From Streptomyces griseus (lineage in GTDB: Bacteria > Actinomycetota > Actinomycetes > Streptomycetales > Streptomycetaceae), in the NCBI RefSeq assembly GCF_001715295.1, contig NZ_MDKB01000004.1, positions 261,014-325,013 of the forward strand: a stretch of DNA of 64,000 nt. The letters are read 5' to 3'. The notes beneath the pieces were generated by a model. The model had not been told where the DNA came from. It ran no database searches and saw nothing but the letters and a program-made list of their open reading frames with translations. A program made the translations under genes and the position numbers. Below are positions 8,240-16,494 of this stretch, one piece after another. Positions within the stretch are counted from its first letter, which is position 1, and the number at the start of each line of letters is the position of its first letter.

Positions 8240-8991
8240 GCACGGCCGAGCTGCACACACTGACCGGCGCCTACGCCCTGCACGCGCTGCCGGACGGGGA
8301 ACGCCTGGAGTTCGAACGCCATCTGCGGGTGTGCGAGGCCTGCGCCCAGGAGGTCCGGGAGCTGTCCGCCACCGCCGCCAGGCTCGGGCTCGCGGTCTCC
8401 GCCGCCGCGCCGCCCGCACTGCGGGACCGGGTGCTGCGGGAGATCACGCACGTACGGCAGGAGCCGCCGCAGGCCGGCATGAGGCAGCGCGCCTCCTCCC
8501 GGGCGGGCCGGGCCGGCCGCTGGTCCTCGTACGCGCTCGCCGCATGCGTCGCCGCCGCCGCCGCACTGGGTGGTGTCGCCGTGTGGCAGCACGAGGTCGC
8601 CCAGGACGCGCGGCAGGAGGTCTCCCGTGCGCAGCAGCGGAGCGAGCTGGTGGCGCGGGTGCTGTCCGCGCCGGACGCCACGACGGCAGCCGCGGAGCTG
8701 GCGGGCGGGGCCCGGGGAGCCGTCGTCGTCTCGCACCGCGTGAACCGCGCGGTGTTCGTGGCCTCGGACATGGCCCGGCCGCCCGGCGGCAAGGTGTACC
8801 AGCTCTGGTTCGACGACCACGGCACCATGCGGTCCGCCGGCCTGATGAACCCGAAGGCCACGGACGACGCGGTGTTGCTCGACGGACCGGTCGACGGTGC
8901 TTCCGGCATGGGGATCACCGTCGAGCCGTCGGGCGGGTCCGAACGGCCCACCTCGCAGCCGGTGGCCCTGATGGAGTTCGGGCAGGCCTGA
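8236..8991 (+). CDS. rskA: Anti-sigma-K factor, RskA family
   Basis: The 251-residue membrane protein has an N-terminal cytoplasmic anti-sigma domain with the zinc-type motif H29-x3-C33-x2-C36, one transmembrane helix at about 97-116, and an extracytoplasmic RskA domain ('KVYQLWFDDHG', 'MGITVEPSGGSERPT'). It should hold the sigma factor inactive at the membrane until it is cleaved by regulated proteolysis; in mycobacteria the site-2 protease Rip1 takes part. It starts inside the sigma gene (4-base overlap), ensuring paired synthesis. A strong terminator follows. Confidence 0.93.
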   Translation: MSTAELHTLTGAYALHALPDGERLEFERHLRVCEACAQEVRELSATAARLGLAVSAAAPPALRDRVLREITHVRQEPPQAGMRQRASSRAGRAGRWSSYALAACVAAAAALGGVAVWQHEVAQDARQEVSRAQQRSELVARVLSAPDATTAAAELAGGARGAVVVSHRVNRAVFVASDMARPPGGKVYQLWFDDHGTMRSAGLMNPKATDDAVLLDGPVDGASGMGITVEPSGGSERPTSQPVALMEFGQA

Positions 8992-9011
8992 GCGGCCGGG
9001 GCCGGTCACGG

Positions 9012-9054
9012 CGATCCCCGCAACACCCTGGATCTCGGGGAGTTGCGGGGATCG
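9012..9054. terminator. Bidirectional terminator between rskA and the lipid operon
   Basis: The arms 9012-9024 and 9042-9054 form a perfect 13-base stem with a 17-base loop, between the convergent rskA and DUF1295 genes. Confidence 0.8.
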
Positions 9055-9134
9055 TGCGTGTCAGGGTCCTGAAGGCGAGGCCTCTTCGGGACACCGGACC
9101 GGGAGTGTGGCCGTACGGCGGCCGAAACGGCCGT

Positions 9135-9938
9135 TCAGCGCCGGGCCGGGGGCCGCGGCAGGAAGCCGCTGGTCCGGGCCCGGTACTCCGCGTAACCCGG
9201 CCGCCCCGCCATGTGCCGCTCCAGGAGCGCCTTGCCGCTGCCCATGGTCAGCAGCAGGCTCATCACGACGGGCGACACGAGGGTCGCGGCCGCGACCGCG
9301 GGCTGTACGCAGACGAGGAGGAACAGCCCCCACCAGACGCAGAAGTCCCCGAAGTAGTTCGGATGACGGGTCCAGGCCCACAGCCCCCGGTCCATGACGC
9401 GGCCGCGGTTCTCCGGGTCGGCCTTGAAGCGGGCCAGTTGCGCGTCCCCCACCGCCTCGAAGGCCAGCCCGAGCGCCCACAGCGCCGTTCCGGCCCCGGC
9501 CCACCACGTCAGCGGGCCCGTGACGTAGTACGCCGCCTGCACGGGGAGGGAGATCAGCCAGACCAGCGCGCCCTGCAGGAGGTACACCTTGCGCAGGGCG
9601 TAGAGGGCCTGGCTTCCGGGCGCGCGGGCGAGCATGGCCGCGTAGCGCGGGTCCTCCCCGTGGCCACGCCCCCGCCGCCCGATGTGCACGGCCAGCCGCA
9701 GCCCCCAGACGACGGTCAGCACGGTCACCAGGAGGCGGAGCCCCTCGGAGCCGTCGCCCCGGGAGAGGACGTACGAGACGAGGGCCACGGCGGCGAAGCC
9801 GATGCCCCAGGCCACGTCGACGACGCGGTGCACCCCCGCGCGCAGGGCCACGGCGAAGGTCACGAGCATGACCGCGAGGGCGGTGCCCGCGCCCACCGCC
9901 AGGTTCCGGGCGAAATCCGCCCACGCGAAGCCGTTCAC
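9135..9938 (-). CDS. DUF1295 membrane protein (steroid 5-alpha-reductase-like)
   Basis: The 267-residue polytopic membrane protein has the C-terminal signature of the DUF1295/steroid-reductase/isoprenylcysteine-methyltransferase fold: 'LWAWTRHPNYFGDFCVWWG' and 'LLERHMAGRPGYAEY'. Members use NADPH to reduce a carbon-carbon double bond or work with SAM; which applies here is unknown. It is the last gene of a five-gene operon and its GTG start overlaps the preceding stop (GTGA). The homologue in M. tuberculosis (Rv0446c, from memory) sits beside sigK in the same gene set. A role in reducing or finishing a modified acyl chain is inferred. Confidence 0.85.
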   Translation of the reverse strand: MNGFAWADFARNLAVGAGTALAVMLVTFAVALRAGVHRVVDVAWGIGFAAVALVSYVLSRGDGSEGLRLLVTVLTVVWGLRLAVHIGRRGRGHGEDPRYAAMLARAPGSQALYALRKVYLLQGALVWLISLPVQAAYYVTGPLTWWAGAGTALWALGLAFEAVGDAQLARFKADPENRGRVMDRGLWAWTRHPNYFGDFCVWWGLFLLVCVQPAVAAATLVSPVVMSLLLTMGSGKALLERHMAGRPGYAEYRARTSGFLPRPPARR

Positions 9939-11290
9939 CGGCCGTCCTCCGGCCCGTGCGGTGCGCCCAGCCCGTCGTACCAGCCGTGCCGGGTGGCCGG
10001 CGGCCCCACCGAGCCGTCCGCGTCGGGCCGCACCGAGAGGATCTGGTCGACGCCCATCCGCCGCTCCTCGAAGGCCAGGGCGGCGCCCACCAGGTAGAGC
10101 CGCCACACGCGCACGGTCTCCGCACCGACCAGCGCTTCGAACTCGGTTCTGCGCTCCTCCAGGGTGCGCAACCAGGCGGTCACGGTGAGGACGTAGTGCT
10201 CGCGCAGCGACTCGACATCGCGTACCTCGAGCCCGGCCCCCTCCAGGAGCCCGACCGTCTCGCCGAGCGGGCGCATGTGCATGTCCGGCGCGATGTACGA
10301 CTCGATGAACGCGCCGCCGCCCGGGGCGGTGGTCCCGCGGGACATCTGCTGCACCAGCGCACGCCCCCGCGGCCGCAGCACCGCGTGGAGCAGTGCCGTG
10401 AAGGCCGGGTACTCGGCGTCGCCGACGTGTTCGCCCATCTCGATGCTGGACACGGCGTCGTACCCGCCCTGGAAACCGGGCAGAGCCGTGATGTCCCGGT
10501 AGTCGCGGCACTCCACGTCGACCAGGTCCTCCAGGCCCTGGGCCGCCACCTGCCCGCGCACATGGGCGGCCTGTTCCGAGGCGAGGGTGACGGCGGTGAC
10601 CCGGACCCCGTGCCGGCGTGCCGCGTACAGCGTCAGGGAGCCCCACCCGCAGCCGATGTCGAGCAGCCGCGCGCCGGGCCGGAGTGCGAGCTTGCGGCAG
10701 ACGAGTTCCAGCTTGTCGCGCTGCGCGTCGGCAGGCCCGTACCCCGGCTCCTCACCGGTCCAGTAGCCGCAGGAGTACGCCATCGTCCCGTCGAGGAGCA
10801 GGGAGTAGAAGGCGTTGGACAGGTCGTAGTGATGGCTGATGGCGGCCCGGTCGCGGGCCTTGCTGTGCAGCGCGCCGCGGAGCCCGGCGCGCGCCGCCGG
10901 GACGGGCGGGCGGGGCCCGGCGGCGCCGAGGCGCAGGGCCGTGCCGGCGGCCCGGACCCGCGCGGCGAGACCGGGCCGGGGAGCCTGCGCCCCGGCCCGG
11001 GCCGCCCGGCGCAAGGCCCGCAGCCCGTCGGAGAGGTCGCCGGGCACCTCGATGTCACCGGTGATGTAAGCCTCCGCGAGGCCGAGTTCACCGGGCTGCC
11101 AGAGCAGCCGGCGCAGTGCGCGCCGGGAGCGCACGTGCACGGTGGGCGCGTCGGCGGGGCCGGTCTCGCTGCCGTCCCACATCCGGATCCTGACCGGCGG
11201 GGGGCCGCCGAGGAACTGCTCGACGACGGGCGCGATCCGCTGCGCCGCTCCGGTGCGGGAGCTCCGGGGGGTCTCGGTCGTGGTCTTCAC
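9935..11290 (-). CDS. Cyclopropane-fatty-acyl-phospholipid synthase-like methyltransferase (copy 1)
   Basis: The 451-residue SAM-dependent enzyme resembles Cfa/UfaA1. The SAM loop is 'LLDIGCGWGSLTLYAARRHG' near residue 210, and 'ISHHYDLSNAFY', 'YSCGYW' and 'VECRDYRD' are family signatures around the substrate and bicarbonate site. Such enzymes add a methylene or methyl group across a double bond of membrane phospholipid acyl chains; mycobacterial UfaA1 has been linked to tuberculostearic acid. Start and stop both overlap neighbours by four bases, so the operon is tightly coupled. It is one of two adjacent but clearly diverged copies, suggesting consecutive steps or different double-bond positions. 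Confidence 0.9.
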   Translation of the reverse strand: MKTTTETPRSSRTGAAQRIAPVVEQFLGGPPPVRIRMWDGSETGPADAPTVHVRSRRALRRLLWQPGELGLAEAYITGDIEVPGDLSDGLRALRRAARAGAQAPRPGLAARVRAAGTALRLGAAGPRPPVPAARAGLRGALHSKARDRAAISHHYDLSNAFYSLLLDGTMAYSCGYWTGEEPGYGPADAQRDKLELVCRKLALRPGARLLDIGCGWGSLTLYAARRHGVRVTAVTLASEQAAHVRGQVAAQGLEDLVDVECRDYRDITALPGFQGGYDAVSSIEMGEHVGDAEYPAFTALLHAVLRPRGRALVQQMSRGTTAPGGGAFIESYIAPDMHMRPLGETVGLLEGAGLEVRDVESLREHYVLTVTAWLRTLEERRTEFEALVGAETVRVWRLYLVGAALAFEERRMGVDQILSVRPDADGSVGPPATRHGWYDGLGAPHGPEDGR

Positions 11291-12606
11291 GCGGTGTCCT
11301 CACGGGTCAGGAGAAGCTGCTGGACGTCGAGGTAGCCGGAGCGGAACCCCGCTTCCGAGTAGGCGAGGTAGAAGGTCCACATGCGGCGGAAGGTCTCGTC
11401 GAAGCCGAGGGCCTCGACCTGGGGGCCCTGGTCGGTGAAGCGTTCCCGCCAGAGCCTCAGGGTCTCGGCGTAGTGCGTGCCGAAGCCGGTGCGCTGCCGT
11501 ATCCGCAGGCCGGTGCCGTCGGCGGTGACGCGCTCCATCGCCTCGGTGGAGGGCAGCAGACCGCCGGGGAAGATGTACTTCTGGATCCAGGTGTACGTGG
11601 TGCGGCTGGCCCGCAGCCGGTCGTCCGGCATGGTGATCGCCTGCAGGGCGATCCGGCCGCCGGGGGCGAGGCAGCGCTCCAGCGTGCGGAAGTACACCGG
11701 CCAGTACTCCTCGCCCACCGCCTCGATCATCTCGACGCTGACCACCGCGTCGTACGTCCCGGTCGCGTCCCGGTAGTCGCACAGGCGCACGTCGACCCGG
11801 TCCTGGTGGCCGGCCTCGCGGATACGGCCCCGGGCCAGCTCCTGCTGCTCCCGGGAGAGGGTGAGGGAGACGACGCGGGCGCCCCGGGAGGCCGCGCGGA
11901 TGGCGAGTTCGCCCCAGCCGGTGCCGATCTCGAGGAGGTGCGTCCCGGGGCCCACTCCCGCGAGGTCCAGGAGCCGGTCGATCTTGCGGTGCTGGGCGGC
12001 CGGAAGCAGTTCCTGGTCCGCAGGGAAGCCCCGGAATACTGCGGACGAGTAGGTCAGCGTCTCGTCGAGGAAGAGCGCGAAGAGGTCGTTCGACAGGTCG
12101 TAGTGATGACTGATGTTGCCGCGCGCGTTCTCGCGGCTGTTGACCTGGACGGCGGGCTGCCGGGGTGCCCACAGGGCCCGCAGCTTCTGCAGCGGCGCCG
12201 GTACCAGCTCCGCCGCGTTCCCGGCCAGCACGGTCAGGACCCCGACGAGGTCGGGAGAGTCCCACTCGCCCGCCATGTACGACTCGCCGAAGCCGATGAG
12301 CCCGCGCGCACCGATCCTGCGGAAGAACGCGTCGGGTTCGCGGACCTCCATCAGGGGTCCGCCGAGCCCGATACCGGCCCGGCCGGCGAGCCGGGCTCTC
12401 AGGGGCAGCCGGCCGAGGGCGTGGCGTACGAGCCGTTCGGCCGTCGCCGTCCTGGCCCGGGACGCCTTCGGCAGGGCCACGACGTCCGGCCAGCGCGCCG
12501 GATCGACGGGCGCCGGTGCGGCCCCGGGGCCGTGCGCCGCGGGTCCGGCCTGGGCGGGTACGCCCTGCCGGGCGGGGGATTCGGGGGAAGTGGTGGGCAC
12601 CTTCAC
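11287..12606 (-). CDS. Cyclopropane-fatty-acyl-phospholipid synthase-like methyltransferase (copy 2)
   Basis: This second Cfa-like enzyme (439 residues) has the SAM loop 'LLEIGTGWGELAIRAASRG', the 'ISHHYDLSNDLFALFLDE' segment, 'VRLCDYRDATG' and a C-terminal 'MWTFYLAYSEAGFRSGYLDV', all typical of actinobacterial Cfa/UfaA1 proteins. The GTG start overlaps the stop of DUF1365 (GTGA); a longer open frame upstream is only shadow sequence of that gene. Of the two copies, this one is closer in layout to UfaA1-type enzymes beside mycobacterial sigK. Product type (cyclopropane, 10-methyl or furan-related) cannot be decided from sequence. Confidence 0.9.
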   Translation of the reverse strand: MKVPTTSPESPARQGVPAQAGPAAHGPGAAPAPVDPARWPDVVALPKASRARTATAERLVRHALGRLPLRARLAGRAGIGLGGPLMEVREPDAFFRRIGARGLIGFGESYMAGEWDSPDLVGVLTVLAGNAAELVPAPLQKLRALWAPRQPAVQVNSRENARGNISHHYDLSNDLFALFLDETLTYSSAVFRGFPADQELLPAAQHRKIDRLLDLAGVGPGTHLLEIGTGWGELAIRAASRGARVVSLTLSREQQELARGRIREAGHQDRVDVRLCDYRDATGTYDAVVSVEMIEAVGEEYWPVYFRTLERCLAPGGRIALQAITMPDDRLRASRTTYTWIQKYIFPGGLLPSTEAMERVTADGTGLRIRQRTGFGTHYAETLRLWRERFTDQGPQVEALGFDETFRRMWTFYLAYSEAGFRSGYLDVQQLLLTREDTA

Positions 12607-13325
12607 TGCATGCCTTCCTGGGTGTGATGACGGGGACGGGGCTGTACGGGGAGCCGGCGCAGGAACAGCCGGACGCCGTGCAGCCGGATGGCGAGGGAGA
12701 CGATCAGGGTGGACAGGGGGTGCCGAAGGGCCAGCCGGAGCAGCCGCGCGGGCGTGGCGGGGCGCCGGACCCCGCGTACGGTCGCGGTGAACGGCCGGGC
12801 ACCCTCGCGCTCCAGGTGGACCGTCAGGTCCAGTCGCGGTCCCGGCTCGGGCAGCCGCATCCGGTAGTCGCCGTCCACCGGGAAGAACGGCGACACGTAG
12901 AAGTCCTTGCCGGTGGACACCCGGCCGGCCCCGTCCGGGTGCAGCAGGTAGCAGTGGCGCTCCCCGTAGGTGTTGTGCACCTCGGCGACCACGCAGAGCG
13001 GGCTGCCGTCGGGACGGTGGCACCAGTAGACGGTCAGCGGGTTGAAGACGTGGCCGAGCACGCGGGCGTGGGTGAGCATCGTGACCGTGCCGTCGGCGAG
13101 GTCGACGCCCCGGGCCCGCAGGAACCGTTCGAGACCGGCCCGGACGGTGGGGGCCGTCCCGCCGAAGTGGTCGCGGGCGTCGAACCTCGCCAGCGGCCGC
13201 AGCGCGCGCGGCAGCCGTGGCGGGCGGTCCGGGTCGATCAGCCACAGGTAGGTGCGGTGCCGCAGGGCGTACCGCCGGGGTGAGGTGCGCACATGCGTGA
13301 TGGCGCACGGATAGAGGGCGTTCAC
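12603..13325 (-). CDS. DUF1365 domain protein
   Basis: The 240-residue protein is a clear DUF1365 member: 'LYPCAITHVRTSPRRYALRH' at the start, 'VLGHVFNPLTVYWCHR' and 'VAEVHNTYGERHCYLL' in the middle, and 'DFYVSPFFPVDGDY'. The biochemical function is unknown, but the family nearly always sits between an FAD amine-oxidase-like gene and a Cfa-like methyltransferase, as here, so it probably acts on or delivers the modified acyl chain. The GTG start lies 31 bases after the oxidoreductase stop, and its end overlaps the Cfa copy 2 start by four bases. Confidence 0.9.
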   Translation of the reverse strand: MNALYPCAITHVRTSPRRYALRHRTYLWLIDPDRPPRLPRALRPLARFDARDHFGGTAPTVRAGLERFLRARGVDLADGTVTMLTHARVLGHVFNPLTVYWCHRPDGSPLCVVAEVHNTYGERHCYLLHPDGAGRVSTGKDFYVSPFFPVDGDYRMRLPEPGPRLDLTVHLEREGARPFTATVRGVRRPATPARLLRLALRHPLSTLIVSLAIRLHGVRLFLRRLPVQPRPRHHTQEGMQ

Positions 13326-13356
13326 CGGGCCGCTCCCGGACGGTGGCGGTGCATGC

Positions 13357-14628
13357 TCACCAGATCACTCCCAGGGCGGCGGCGGCCTCGACTCCGGACC
13401 GGCAGCCGTCCTCGTGGAAGCCCCAGCCGTGGTACGCCCCCGCGAAGGCGGTGACCGGGCCCGACAGGGCGGGCAGATGGGCCTGCGCCGCGACGGATTC
13501 CGGTGTGTAGACGGGGTGTTCGTAGACCATGCGGGCGCGGACGAGGTCCGGGCCGACCCGGTCGGCGCCGTTCAGCGTGACGACGAACCGTTCGGGGGCG
13601 TCCAGACGCTGGAGCCGGTTCATGTCGTAACTGACGGTGACCCGCTCGGCGTCGGCGGCACAGGAGGGCATCAGGTAGTTCCAGGAGGCCGCCGCTCCCC
13701 GGCTGCGCGGCAGCAGCGTGGTGTCGGTGTGCAGCAGGGTGGGGTTGCGGGAGTAGCGGAACGCCCCGAGGACGCGCCGCTCCTCGTCGGTGGGGTCGGC
13801 GAGCAGCCGCAGGGCCTGGTCGGGGTGGGTGGCGACGACCACCGCGTCGTACGCCTCGGTCGAACCGTCCTCGGCGACGATCTCCACTCCGTCGCTGTGC
13901 CTGCGCAGTGCGCGGACGGGTGTCGCCGTACGCACGGAGTGCACCTGCTTGGCGATCCGCTCGACGTAGGCCTGCGATCCGCCGGTGACCGTGCGCCAGA
14001 CGGGGGAGCCGCCGACCGAGAGCATCCCGTGGTGGTCCATGAACCGGAAGAGGTAGTGGGCCGGGTAACGCGTCGCGGTCACCGGGTCGCACGACCAGAC
14101 GGCGGAGACGACGGGCGTCAGGAAGTGGGCCGAGAAGTACGGGGAGAAGCGGCCTCGCGCGGCGAACTCCCCGAGGGTCATGGCCGGGGCGTCCCCTTCG
14201 CGGGCGAGCAGCGCCCGGGCCGCCCGGTGGAAGCGGGGCACCTCGGCGAGCATCCGCAGGTACGGCGCCCGCAGGGCGGCGCGCGGCGTGGCGAACAGCC
14301 CGGCCGCGCCCCGGGCGCCCGCGTACTCGAGGCCGCACCCCTCGCAGCGTACGGACATGCTCATCTCCGACTCCTGCGTGGCGACGCCGAGTTCGCCGAA
14401 GAGCCGGAGAAGGCGCGGGTAGGTGCGCCGGTTGTGCACGATGAAGCCGGAGTCGACGTGGTGGGTCCGGCCGTCCGACGAGATCAGGTCGTGCGTGTGG
14501 GCGTGTCCCCCGACGCGTGTGTCGGCCTCGTAGAGCGTCACGTCGTGCGCCTTGCCCAGGACGTGTGCGGCGGTCAGTCCCGCCACTCCGCTCCCCACTA
14601 CGGCCGTGCGTCGCCGCTGCCTGGTCAT
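13357..14628 (-). CDS. FAD-dependent oxidoreductase (amine oxidase-like), first gene of the lipid operon
   Basis: This 423-residue flavoprotein starts with the dinucleotide-binding motif 'AVVGSGVAGLTAAHVLG' and ends with the second FAD contact 'FAGAYHGWGFHEDG'. It is the homologue of the NAD/FAD-binding protein that accompanies DUF1365 and Cfa genes in many bacteria (Rv0449c in M. tuberculosis). In related clusters it is thought to desaturate or isomerise the acyl chain. ATG at 14628 is preceded by GGAAGGAA. The longer open frame from 14688 cannot be used if the promoter at 14686-14714 is real, because that ATG falls in its -10 element. The 5' leader would be about 50 bases. Confidence 0.9.
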   Translation of the reverse strand: MTRQRRRTAVVGSGVAGLTAAHVLGKAHDVTLYEADTRVGGHAHTHDLISSDGRTHHVDSGFIVHNRRTYPRLLRLFGELGVATQESEMSMSVRCEGCGLEYAGARGAAGLFATPRAALRAPYLRMLAEVPRFHRAARALLAREGDAPAMTLGEFAARGRFSPYFSAHFLTPVVSAVWSCDPVTATRYPAHYLFRFMDHHGMLSVGGSPVWRTVTGGSQAYVERIAKQVHSVRTATPVRALRRHSDGVEIVAEDGSTEAYDAVVVATHPDQALRLLADPTDEERRVLGAFRYSRNPTLLHTDTTLLPRSRGAAASWNYLMPSCAADAERVTVSYDMNRLQRLDAPERFVVTLNGADRVGPDLVRARMVYEHPVYTPESVAAQAHLPALSGPVTAFAGAYHGWGFHEDGCRSGVEAAAALGVIW

Positions 14629-14685
14629 TCGGTTCCTTCCGGTGTCCGTGCTGGTGACTTCCCTGGTGAGGGGCCCCTGGAAGGT

Positions 14686-14714
14686 CATTCGAAGCCGACC
14701 GGCCGCCGGATTGG
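14686..14714 (-). promoter_or_regulatory. Putative SigK-type promoter of the lipid operon
   Basis: On the minus strand, CCAATCC (14714-14708), 16 bases, CGAATG (14691-14686). Spacing and both elements match the candidate sigK promoter and the divergent promoter 35 bases away. The predicted transcript start is near 14680. Confidence 0.68.
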
Positions 14715-14748
14715 CCGATGATCAGACTTCCTCCGATCGAGTGAACGA

Positions 14749-14777
14749 CCAATCCGGGGGGAGGCCGGCGTCGAACT
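14749..14777 (+). promoter_or_regulatory. Putative SigK-type promoter of the molybdopterin/fasciclin operon
   Basis: CCAATCC (14749-14755), 16 bases, CGAACT (14772-14777). Transcription would begin at about 14783-14785, right at the GTG start codon at 14784, which implies a leaderless messenger. Confidence 0.68.
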
Positions 14778-14783
14778 CCCGGT

Positions 14784-16424
14784 GTGAGAACAGACCGAGA
14801 TGTTTCGCAGAGGCACGGGGCCACCGGACCCCGGGGATCCCGCTGGGCGGGTGCGGGTCATGCCGCGCTCAGCGGTCTGATCTCCGGGTTCTCCGCCCTG
14901 TGCGTCGCCGAGCTCGTGGCGGCTGCCGTACGCCCCGAGGCGGGGCCCGTCACGGCGGTCGGCGGGGCGGTCATCGACCGCACCCCGCCGGCCGTCAAGG
15001 ACTTCGCCGTACGGAACTTCGGCACGAGCGACAAGCTGGTGCTGCAGGTGGGCATCCTCGTCCTCCTGGCGGTCTTCGCCATGGCGGTGGGGGTCCTCGC
15101 CCTGCGGCACCGGCGGAGCGGCGCTGCGGCAGTCCTGGTCTTCGGCGTGATCGGGGCGGTGGCTGCGGCCGGGCGGCCGGAGGGCCGCCCGAGCGACGCG
15201 CTGCCCTCGGCCGTGGGAGCGGTGGTGGCCGCGGGAGTGCTGTATCTCCTGGCCGGACGGCTCACCTCCGCACCGTCCTCCGCGTCCGTACCGTCACCCG
15301 CGGCCGGGGTGCCGGACGGCGGGAGGCAGGGCTCCTTCGACCGCCGCGGATTCGTGATCGCGGCGACCACCGCCGCGGCGGCCTCGGCCGGTGCCGGATT
15401 CCTGGGCCGACGGCTCACGGCGTCCGGGCTGGCCGGGGCCGCCGCCTCACGCGGCGAAGTGGGGCTGCCGTCGCCCGCCTCGCCGGCCCCGGCGACGCCC
15501 CCCGGAGCGGACCTCGGGATCCGGGGCCTGAGCTCCTTCGTCACCCCGAACAAGGACTTCTACCGGGTGGACACCGCGCTCGTGGTCCCGCGCGTCGACG
15601 CCGGCACGTGGCGTCTGCGCATCCACGGCAAGGGAGTGGAACGGCCTCTGACGGTCGGTTTCCAGGACCTTCTGCGGCGGGAGCTCGTCGAACGCGACAT
15701 CACGCTGACCTGTGTGTCCAACGAGGTGGGCGGCCCCTACGTCGGCAACGCCCGGTGGATCGGCGTACGTCTGGCCGACCTGCTGCGCGAGGCCGGCGTG
15801 AGGCCTCCGTCGGACGGCGGTCCGGCCGACCAGATCGTGGCGCGCTCGGTCGACGGCATGACGATCGGCACGCCGGTCGAGACGGTCATGGACGGGCGCG
15901 ACGCACTGCTCGCGGTCGGGATGAACGGCGAACCCCTGCCGTTCGAGCACGGCTTCCCGGTCCGGATGGTCGTCCCCGGTCTGTACGGCTACGTGTCGGC
16001 CTGCAAGTGGATCCGGGACATCGAGCTGACGACGTTCGACGCGTACGACGCCTACTGGGTCGAGCGCGACTGGGCGGCCCAGGCACCCGTCAAAACGGAG
16101 TCCCGTATCGACACCCCTCGCCCCTTCGCCTCCCCCACGGCGGGAAAGGTGCCCGTCGCCGGGGTCGCCTGGGCTCAGCACCGGGGCATCTCCCGCGTCG
16201 AGGTCCGGGTCGACGGCGGCGAGTGGCACACCGCACGACTGGCCGCCGACGCCGGGCGTGACACATGGCGCCAGTGGGTCTGGGAGTGGCCGGCCACCTC
16301 CGGGCACCACACCCTCGAAGTCCGGGCGACGGACGGCACCGGCGCCACCCAGACCGGCAAGCGGGTCGGCACCGTCCCCGACGGTGCGACCGGATGGCAC
16401 TCGGTGGTGGTCGACGTGCCCTGA
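14784..16424 (+). CDS. Membrane-anchored molybdopterin-dependent oxidoreductase (sulfite-oxidase family)
   Basis: The 546-residue protein has three to four N-terminal membrane helices (about 26-48, 85-106, 113-130, 138-158). A twin-arginine-like 'DRRGFVIAATTAAAA' at about 186-200 precedes an exported catalytic domain (about 240-420) with the molybdenum-ligand cysteine C310 in 'TLTCVSNEVGG', and a sulfite-oxidase-type dimerisation domain (about 425-546). Relatives such as SorA and MsrP oxidise sulfite or repair methionine sulfoxide outside the membrane; this one's substrate is unknown. The GTG start coincides with the predicted transcript start, so translation may be leaderless. It is followed 70 bases later by the fasciclin lipoprotein gene, probably on the same transcript. 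Confidence 0.88.
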   Translation: MRTDRDVSQRHGATGPRGSRWAGAGHAALSGLISGFSALCVAELVAAAVRPEAGPVTAVGGAVIDRTPPAVKDFAVRNFGTSDKLVLQVGILVLLAVFAMAVGVLALRHRRSGAAAVLVFGVIGAVAAAGRPEGRPSDALPSAVGAVVAAGVLYLLAGRLTSAPSSASVPSPAAGVPDGGRQGSFDRRGFVIAATTAAAASAGAGFLGRRLTASGLAGAAASRGEVGLPSPASPAPATPPGADLGIRGLSSFVTPNKDFYRVDTALVVPRVDAGTWRLRIHGKGVERPLTVGFQDLLRRELVERDITLTCVSNEVGGPYVGNARWIGVRLADLLREAGVRPPSDGGPADQIVARSVDGMTIGTPVETVMDGRDALLAVGMNGEPLPFEHGFPVRMVVPGLYGYVSACKWIRDIELTTFDAYDAYWVERDWAAQAPVKTESRIDTPRPFASPTAGKVPVAGVAWAQHRGISRVEVRVDGGEWHTARLAADAGRDTWRQWVWEWPATSGHHTLEVRATDGTGATQTGKRVGTVPDGATGWHSVVVDVP

Positions 16425-16494
16425 CGCCTCCCTGCCCGCACCCCTTTTCCACCAGATCCCTCTGATCGATCAGCTACTTCATCAGGAGAACACC

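Noticed and set aside
9135..10646. 503-codon version of the DUF1295 gene
   Set aside because: The first 235 codons are out-of-frame sequence of Cfa copy 1; the real start is the GTG at 9938 that overlaps the previous stop.
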